A DNA stretch of 64,000 nt from Akkermansia muciniphila (GTDB lineage Bacteria > Verrucomicrobiota > Kiritimatiellia > RFP12 > JAAYNR01), in the NCBI GenBank assembly GCA_945870025.1, contig CAMBQN010000006.1, forward strand, positions 1 to 64,000. Direction: 5' to 3'. The notes under the pieces are model-generated. The model searched no databases and was not told where the DNA came from. It saw only the letters and a list, made by a program, of their open reading frames with translations. This document shows positions 59,248 through 64,000 of the stretch, in pieces. Both the position numbers and the translations under genes were made by a program. Numbering within the stretch: the first letter of the stretch is position 1; the number at the start of each line of letters is the position of its first letter.

Positions 59248-60090
59248 CTATTCTGAATACTGAATACTGGCTTCTGAATACTGCGTTTGCAAAACCGACG
59301 AAGGAGGTTTTGGAAACGACTCCACCGTCAGCCCCTCGCCGGGTCGCACCAGCATGGCCTTCACGTCGGGGCACATCGTTGCACACGCATGGATGAAGCC
59401 GGCTGGATCGCCCCCGCCCTGCTCGGCCAGCGTCCAGAAATGACACGGAATCGCGATGCGGGGCTTCGCCTCGGATACCAGCCGGGCCGCGTCCACGTGG
59501 TTCATGTTGCCGAACACGCCGTTGATCGCCGGCAGCACCACGTCGGGGTTCAAGTCGTAAAGCGGCTTGAACAGGACCGGCCGCCACGACGTGTCGCCTG
59601 TGGCCATCACGCGGACGCCGCCGAAATCGAGAACCAGCGCCACGGCGCTCGGCGCCAAGTCGCCGTGATCGGCCGGCACGGTGTGCACCACGAGATCCCC
59701 CAGATCGTGGCGGCGGTTCGATTCCAGCAGGACGCGCCGCGCCGCAGGCACGCCAGCGGCTGCCAACCCGGCCAGGCAACCGGCGGGAGCGGCAAATCGA
59801 CAGGCGGGATTGTTTCGCGCGATCACGGGAATGGCGTCCGGATCGAGATGATCCGTGTGCTCGTGCGTCAGCACCACCCAGTCCGCCTCGACCTCCTCCG
59901 GACGCAGCGCCGGAAGCGACAGGCGTTTGAACCCGTGCAGCCGCTCGCACGCATCGGACAGGTACGGATCCAGAAAGATCCGCCGCCCCGCCGGCGTCCG
60001 AAAGGCAAACCCCGCCTGCCCCAGCCAGTACAGCCGCACCCCGCCGACGGGAACATCCGCCTGCCTAAAATCATCGGTCCATTCGCTCAT
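59248..60090 (-). CDS. UlaG-like metallo-beta-lactamase-fold hydrolase
   Basis: The 280-residue protein starts behind GGGAGA. The zinc site is complete: LTHEHTDHLDPDAI (H-x-H-x-D-H), a His in VPADHGDLA, Asp in MATGDTSWRP and a C-terminal His in IPCHFWTLAE. The sequence resembles UlaG-type lactonases, which open sugar-acid lactones; a lactonase would be needed in oxidative deoxy-sugar breakdown. The last 20 or so codons (KPPSSVLQTQYSEASIQYSE) are encoded by a hairpin and heptamer array (59255-59318) and are not family sequence, so the original C-terminus has been replaced. Confidence 0.85.
   Translation of the reverse strand: MSEWTDDFRQADVPVGGVRLYWLGQAGFAFRTPAGRRIFLDPYLSDACERLHGFKRLSLPALRPEEVEADWVVLTHEHTDHLDPDAIPVIARNNPACRFAAPAGCLAGLAAAGVPAARRVLLESNRRHDLGDLVVHTVPADHGDLAPSAVALVLDFGGVRVMATGDTSWRPVLFKPLYDLNPDVVLPAINGVFGNMNHVDAARLVSEAKPRIAIPCHFWTLAEQGGGDPAGFIHACATMCPDVKAMLVRPGEGLTVESFPKPPSSVLQTQYSEASIQYSE
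59255..59318. repeat. Composite repeat inside a coding 3' end: heptamers plus CGTTTGCAAAACC hairpin
   Basis: Plus-strand units GAATACT, GAATACT, GGCTTCT, GAATACT (59255-59282; minus-strand AGTATTC) abut the arms CGTTTGCAAAACC (59284-59296) and GGTTTTGGAAACG (59306-59318), which pair at 12 of 13 positions. The whole structure lies upstream of the TAG stop of the metallo-hydrolase gene and is translated. It matches the hairpin-array pair at 41163-41219 in both parts. Confidence 0.7.
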
Positions 60091-60142
60091 GTCGTATCTC
60101 CCGACCTAGTCCTTCGCATCCGATCGATTCCCACAATACCAC

Positions 60143-60213
60143 ACGCCGTTGCACTTCGGCAACACTTCGGCAACGGCGTTTCTCCTTGAAGAAGCGACGC
60201 ACGTTGAGATAAA
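60143..60213 (+). promoter_or_regulatory. Hairpin and probable trpB2 promoter in the divergent gap
   Basis: ACGCCGTTGC (60143-60152) and GCAACGGCGT (60170-60179) form a perfect ten-base inverted repeat. Its loop holds a doubled CACTTCGGCAA motif. Just downstream TTGAAG (60186-60191) and GATAAA (60208-60213) are 16 bp apart and would start a transcript with a leader of about 40 bases before the trpB2 ATG. The inverted repeat is placed to act as an operator for either direction. Confidence 0.45.
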
Positions 60214-60261
60214 CTGGTCGGCATGTACGGGCGGTTCCGTGCGAGACAGAGGAGTAGCACC

Positions 60262-61641
60262 ATGAGTGATGTGATTCGGGTTGTTCTTTCGCAGGATGAG
60301 ATGCCCAAGGCCTGGTACAACCTCGCGGCCGACTTTCCTAAGCCGATGCTGCCGCCGATCGACAAGGACGGCCATGTGGTCAGGCCTGAGGCTTTGACCG
60401 CCATCTTCCCTGAAAATCTGGTAGAGCAGGAGGTCTCGACCGAACGGTGGATACCGATCCCCGAGCCGGTGCGCGAGCAGCTCTACCTCTGGCGTCCGAC
60501 CGTCTTGCGCCGCGCGCGGAACCTGGAGCGGCTGCTGCAGACGCCGGCGAAAATCTACTTCAAGGACGAGTCGGGGTCGCCCTCCGGTTCGCACAAGTCC
60601 AACACCGCCGTGGCGCAGGCCTACTACAACAAGGTGTACGGAACGAAACGGCTCACCACCGAGACCGGCGCCGGGCAGTGGGGTTCGGCGCTCTCCCAGG
60701 CCTGCCAAGTCATGGGGCTGCCCTTGCGGGTCTACATGGTGAAGGTGAGCTTTGAGCAAAAGCCGTTCCGCAAGCTCATGATGCAGACGTGGGGGGGCGA
60801 ATGCGTCTCGTCGCCGTCCACCCTGACCCAAGCCGGCCGCGACGTGCTGGCGAAATGGCCCGACACGCCGGGATCACTCGGCATCGCCATCTCCGAGGCG
60901 ATCGAAGACGCCGTCACGTCGAAGGACACCAAGTACACCCTCGGTTCGGTCCTCAACCATGTGTTGCTGCATCAGACGGTGATCGGCCTCGAGGCGCGGG
61001 CGCAGTTCCGCAAGATCGGCATCTACCCCGACGTCATCATCGGCTGCGCGGGCGGAGGGTCAAATCTCGCCGGCATCGCCTTCCCGTTCCTGGCCGACAA
61101 GATTGACGGCTCGCGGCCCAACCTGCGGGTGATCGCCGCCGAGCCCACGGCGTGTCCGAAGCTCACCAAGGGCGAGTTCATGTACGACTCGGGCGACGTG
61201 GCGATGATGACTCCCTTGCTGCCGATGTATTCACTGGGTCACGAATACCAGCCCGCCGCGATCCATGCTGGCGGCCTGCGCTATCACGGTATGGCGCCGA
61301 TGGTCTCGCACATGCGTCGCCTGGGAATGATCGAGGCGGTGGCGCTGCCTCAGAACGAATGCTTCCGCGCCGCCATCCAGTTCGCCAACACCGAGGGGTT
61401 GATCCCCGCGCCGGAGAGTTCGCATGCCATCGCCTCCGCGATACGCGAGGCGCTCCGCGCCAAGGAGGAGGGGGTCGAGCGGACGATTCTCTTCAACCTC
61501 TCGGGGCACGGCATCCTCGACCTCTCGGGCTATCAAGCCTTTCTCGAAGGCAAGCTGGAGGATTACGAGTTCGGTGCCGCTGACCTGGAAAAGTCCCTCG
61601 CCTGCACGCGCGGACTGCCCAAGCCGCCGCCACTGGGGTAA
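60262..61641 (+). CDS. trpB2: Tryptophan synthase beta chain, TrpB2 type
   Basis: ATG at 60262 (MSDVIRVVLSQDEMPKAWYN) has GAGGAGTAG upstream and is preferred to the track start at 60223. About 459 residues, the longer TrpB2 length. The PLP-binding Lys is in SGSHKSNTAVAQ (Lys112), ETGAGQWG follows, and the phosphate-binding loop is GCAGGGSNLAG. TrpB2 condenses indole or O-phosphoserine with serine-type substrates and is found in many archaea and some bacteria. No trpA or other trp gene is adjacent, as is usual for TrpB2. Confidence 0.93.
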   Translation: MSDVIRVVLSQDEMPKAWYNLAADFPKPMLPPIDKDGHVVRPEALTAIFPENLVEQEVSTERWIPIPEPVREQLYLWRPTVLRRARNLERLLQTPAKIYFKDESGSPSGSHKSNTAVAQAYYNKVYGTKRLTTETGAGQWGSALSQACQVMGLPLRVYMVKVSFEQKPFRKLMMQTWGGECVSSPSTLTQAGRDVLAKWPDTPGSLGIAISEAIEDAVTSKDTKYTLGSVLNHVLLHQTVIGLEARAQFRKIGIYPDVIIGCAGGGSNLAGIAFPFLADKIDGSRPNLRVIAAEPTACPKLTKGEFMYDSGDVAMMTPLLPMYSLGHEYQPAAIHAGGLRYHGMAPMVSHMRRLGMIEAVALPQNECFRAAIQFANTEGLIPAPESSHAIASAIREALRAKEEGVERTILFNLSGHGILDLSGYQAFLEGKLEDYEFGAADLEKSLACTRGLPKPPPLG

Positions 61642-61648
61642 AGGAACC

Positions 61649-62065
61649 ATGGACTCGCCGTATCTGAAAACGCAGTCGCTGACGCGGATCAAGGAGGCGC
61701 TCGCACGGGCGGGCGTAGACGAGGCCGATCTCGACGAGCGTTTTGTGGTGGGATCGGGCGCGGGCGGGCAAAAAATGAACAAGACGTCGTCGGCGGTGGT
61801 GCTGCGCCACCCGCCGACGCAGACGGTCGTCAAATGCCAGGCCACCCGCTCGCGCGAGGTCAACCGCTGGCTCGCCCGCCGCCTGCTCGCCGAGCGCATT
61901 CTGGAACGGACCGCTGGCGAACGCTCCGTCCGCCAGCAGGCCGCCGAAAAGATCCGCCGTCAGAAGCGGCGGCGCTCCCGGCGACAAAAGGCGCGGATGC
62001 TCGACGACAAGCGGGAGCATGCCGAACGGAAGACCTCCCGTAAAACGGTCGACTGGGAAGCGTAA
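61649..62065 (+). CDS. GGQ-domain peptide-chain-release-factor-like protein
   Basis: ATG at 61649 follows the trpB2 stop by seven bases with AAAGGAACC before it; the track start at 61424 lies inside trpB2 and is rejected. The 138-residue protein has the class I release-factor catalytic domain without codon-recognition domains: GSGAGGQKMNKTSS with GGQ at residues 39-41 and VVKCQATRSREVNR. A very basic helical tail (RRQKRRRSRRQKARMLDD) follows. This is the build of ArfB/YaeJ- and PrfH-like ribosome-rescue factors, which free stalled ribosomes. It is probably cotranscribed with trpB2. Confidence 0.85.
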   Translation: MDSPYLKTQSLTRIKEALARAGVDEADLDERFVVGSGAGGQKMNKTSSAVVLRHPPTQTVVKCQATRSREVNRWLARRLLAERILERTAGERSVRQQAAEKIRRQKRRRSRRQKARMLDDKREHAERKTSRKTVDWEA

Positions 62066-62104
62066 ACCCGCCGGGTAATGAACCGAAAATATTAAAAAAA
62101 TAAG

Positions 62105-62317
62105 CGGCAACACGCGCAGATGGAGATCGTGCCCGGCATCCGTGGGCAGCACGACATCCAACGGATGCAGTGCGTCCATTTCCAGAAGGAACTGGCGCGC
62201 GCAGGTTCCCAACCCCTTGGATGCCATCCACTGCTCCAAGGTCCGCCACATCGCCTGCATGGCAAGTCTTTGTTCACGGTGACGGAGTTTGCCAATGCCT
62301 TTCAGCGTTCGATCGCG
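62105..62317 (-). pseudogene. Relic of the C-terminus of an unidentified protein, possibly a transposase
   Basis: In the convergent gap 62066-62301 one minus-strand frame reads LKGIGKLRHREQRLAMQAMW, then RTLEQWMASKGLGTCARQF and LLEMDALHPLDVVLPTDAGH. The composition is that of a real protein, unlike the surrounding frames. It has no proper start, and its own stop is lost: the frame runs into the antisense of the release-factor gene. The ending DVVLPT...LHLRVLP recalls the C-termini of some IS4-superfamily transposases, but I am not sure. It overlaps the last codons of the LRR gene in another frame. Confidence 0.4.
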
Positions 62318-64000
62318 CTCGAATCTGCCGGTGCCACCTCTAACTCCGAAATCTTTCGGAAATCGATTGCAGCCAAGCCAAAATGCCCCTTCATTTCAAT
62401 CTGTTTGAGATCGATCTTCCCCTCCAATAAGTCGCCCTTGCGAAGCCGAATGGAATCTGCCGCATCTCCCGTTCCGGGCTTGATCGTCGACACGTGCGTG
62501 ATCGGCACGATGAGAATGGAGTCGGCCATCCGAAGCGATGCCACCCGCATCGTGGTGATCCCGGTGAGCGTATCTCCGTTCGCCATGCGCAGCCGTAGGC
62601 TCACACGCTCAACAGCGTCGTCGGTCGGCAGGGCGGCAGTGCCGCCCTGCCGCTGCCCCGCCACCACGGCGTTCGTCAGGCTGTAGCAGAACTCGAATGC
62701 GGCCGCGCCGACGTCGGTGACGTGCATCGCGCCGGCCACGTTCGCCAGACGATAGCAACCGTCGAACGCCCGCGCACCGATCCGGCGTACGCTGGCGGGA
62801 ATCGTAACCCCGGTCAGTTCCCGGCAGCCCGCAAACGCTTTCGGCCCGATCCCTCCAACGGGCTTCCCGTCCGTCTCCGCAGGCACGGTCACCGTGCGGT
62901 TGGTGTCGAAACACCGGACCAGCACCAGGCTGCCGTCCGTATCCGGCATGAAGGCAAAGCCGCGGTCATACGAACACGTCATGGCCGGACGTCCTGCGAA
63001 TTGACCGTTCCATCCTTGCGTGTCCAACCGGTGGTAGGCAACCGCTGGAGTATTCTCGAACACGTCTGCGTCGGCCAGGGGAGCGTGGCCCTCGAAAAAA
63101 ACGCTTTCCAGGTTGGCACACGACGCAAACGCGCGCGTGGCGATCCCGGTGACGCCGGCGGGAATCATCACGCTTGTCAGGAAGGTATTGGACGCAAATG
63201 CATTCGCTCCGATTGCCGTCACCGGCAGGCCTGCCAGCCATACAGGAACCCGCACATCGTTTCGAGTGCCGAGGTAGTGCCGGATCGAAACGGTTTGCCC
63301 GTTCTGCACGGAAAAATGGAAGCGCCCATCCGTGGAAACGCCCCAGGCCGTCTTTCCGTAGGCCGTATCGTTGGTCCATCCTTTGGCCCCCTCCGGGTAG
63401 CATACGGTTGCCGGCGTGTTCGCGAAGATGTCCGCATTTAAAGGCGGCCGATCGCCCTCGAAAAGCACCATGTCGAGTTGGGGACAGGAACTGAACGCCT
63501 GGCGCCCGATTTGCCGGATGCCGGCCGGTATGGATACTTGTCGAAGGGTTGCGCGCTGAAAGGCGCCTGCCCCGATGTTTGTCACGGTCGATGAAAAAGA
63601 CAGTTTCGTCAGTGAGGCCACCTCCGCGAAGGCGTTCGCGCTCACGGTCGTAACGCCGTCCGGTACCCGGTACTCGGTCTCCTTGCGCTTTTGTGGATAG
63701 CGTAAAAGCTCGGTCATGGCACGGTTGAACAATACCCCATCCAAGGTCCGGAATGCGGTGTTGCCTTCCGCCACGACGAACTCCTCCAGATTCGGGCAAT
63801 TGGTAAATTCCTGCTCGAGCTTCTTCAGCGTGGCCGGAAGGACAACCCGCATCAGTTTCGGGTTACTCCCAAAGGTCCAGGAGTCCAGGGACGTGATGCT
63901 TCCGAGTGATCTCACGCTGCGCAGGGACTCGCACCCCATGAACGCGCAGCCTTCGATGACGGTCACACTGTCGGGCAACGTAAGCTCTTCCAGCCCGCTG
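62302..64000 (-). CDS. BspA-like leucine-rich repeat (LRR_5) protein, 5' end cut by window edge
   Basis: The frame is open to the right edge; the track's first residue (TTG at 63978) is an internal Leu, since SGLEELTLPDSVTVI continues upstream. At least 560 residues. Many repeats of the LRR_5 type are visible, for example LTGVTIPASVRRIGARAFDGC, FLTSVMIPAGVTGIATRAFASC and LTKLSFSSTVTNIGAGAFQ. Two spacer segments have VCYPEGAKGWTND and AYHRLDTQGWNGQF. The last 110 residues are a different beta-rich domain (NGDTLTGITTMRVASLRMAD, LRKGDLLEGKIDLKQIEMKG). Such proteins are usually secreted and adhesive, but the N-terminus is not visible. A palindrome is embedded at 62626-62652. Confidence 0.88.
   Translation of the reverse strand, partial: SGLEELTLPDSVTVIEGCAFMGCESLRSVRSLGSITSLDSWTFGSNPKLMRVVLPATLKKLEQEFTNCPNLEEFVVAEGNTAFRTLDGVLFNRAMTELLRYPQKRKETEYRVPDGVTTVSANAFAEVASLTKLSFSSTVTNIGAGAFQRATLRQVSIPAGIRQIGRQAFSSCPQLDMVLFEGDRPPLNADIFANTPATVCYPEGAKGWTNDTAYGKTAWGVSTDGRFHFSVQNGQTVSIRHYLGTRNDVRVPVWLAGLPVTAIGANAFASNTFLTSVMIPAGVTGIATRAFASCANLESVFFEGHAPLADADVFENTPAVAYHRLDTQGWNGQFAGRPAMTCSYDRGFAFMPDTDGSLVLVRCFDTNRTVTVPAETDGKPVGGIGPKAFAGCRELTGVTIPASVRRIGARAFDGCYRLANVAGAMHVTDVGAAAFEFCYSLTNAVVAGQRQGGTAALPTDDAVERVSLRLRMANGDTLTGITTMRVASLRMADSILIVPITHVSTIKPGTGDAADSIRLRKGDLLEGKIDLKQIEMKGHFGLAAIDFRKISELEVAPADSSAIER
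62626..62652. repeat. 27-bp near-perfect palindrome inside the LRR gene
   Basis: CGGCAGGGCGGCA and TGCCGCCCTGCCG are exact reverse complements separated by one base. They encode part of AGQRQGGTAALPTDD, an out-of-character stretch at the junction between the last LRR and the C-terminal domain. Like the E2 element, it lies at a domain boundary and keeps the frame open. Confidence 0.6.

Noticed and set aside
61493-62260. 255-aa minus-strand ORF
   Set aside because: Only its first 52 codons look like protein; the rest is antisense to the release-factor-like gene.

Overview
The window is GC-rich, gene-dense bacterial DNA. Its content is many intracellular glycoside hydrolases, a run of secreted SUMF1-domain and CBM9-like proteins, a TrpB2-type tryptophan synthase beta chain, a BspA-like leucine-rich repeat protein and lactate-racemase/uronate-type sugar-acid genes. 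This fits a carbohydrate-specialised member of the PVC group (Kiritimatiellota, Lentisphaerota or Verrucomicrobiota). That placement is an inference from gene content, not from a marker gene.

Layout. From 42181 down to 5885 almost everything is on the minus strand with gaps mostly under 90 bp, so it reads as one polycistronic block of about 36 kb. It probably starts at the divergent region 42182-42327, which it shares with an AraC-type regulator (42328-43173, +). Its upstream half holds central metabolism: SDRs, single-chain 2-oxoacid dehydrogenase E1 proteins, an E2, a UxaE-like epimerase, a transaldolase-like aldolase, an FAH-family hydrolase, a D-2-hydroxyacid dehydrogenase, an MFS transporter, a URO-D-like protein, VOC proteins, an aldehyde dehydrogenase and a LarA-family racemase. 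Its downstream half holds hydrolases without signal peptides: several GH36 alpha-galactosidase-like proteins with NPCBM domains, a GH42-like protein, a GH127-like protein and a GH29-GH78 fusion. A HipBA toxin-antitoxin pair with its own operator, a stand-alone GH29, another GH42-like protein and a fifth GH36 (cut by the window edge) follow.

From 56927 to 43327 lies a second minus-strand run of five large secreted proteins (three related SUMF1 proteins, a CBM9/DUF6067-like protein and a DUF6067-like/SUMF1/PKD protein). From 60090 to 57313 is a three-gene group (metallo-hydrolase, SDR, unknown). At 60262-62065 two plus-strand genes encode TrpB2 and a GGQ release-factor-like protein. A minus-strand LRR protein runs off the right edge.

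Working model (inference): the transporter imports oligosaccharides rich in galactose, fucose, rhamnose and arabinose; cytoplasmic GH36/GH29/GH78/GH127 enzymes split them; the deoxy-sugars are oxidised without phosphorylation and cleaved by the FAH protein to pyruvate plus lactate; LarA, the hydroxyacid dehydrogenase and the E1/E2 proteins then lead to acetyl-CoA.

The most unusual signal is not a gene. Many intergenic gaps carry short arrays of variable units with fixed periods (6, 7 or 9 bp), some joined to a CGYTTGCAAAACC hairpin, and one such composite has become the 3' end of a coding sequence. A 54-bp cloverleaf-like palindrome sits in frame inside the E2 gene. Three gene relics (a GH36 C-terminus, a cadherin-like domain and a possible transposase C-terminus) lie in gaps.
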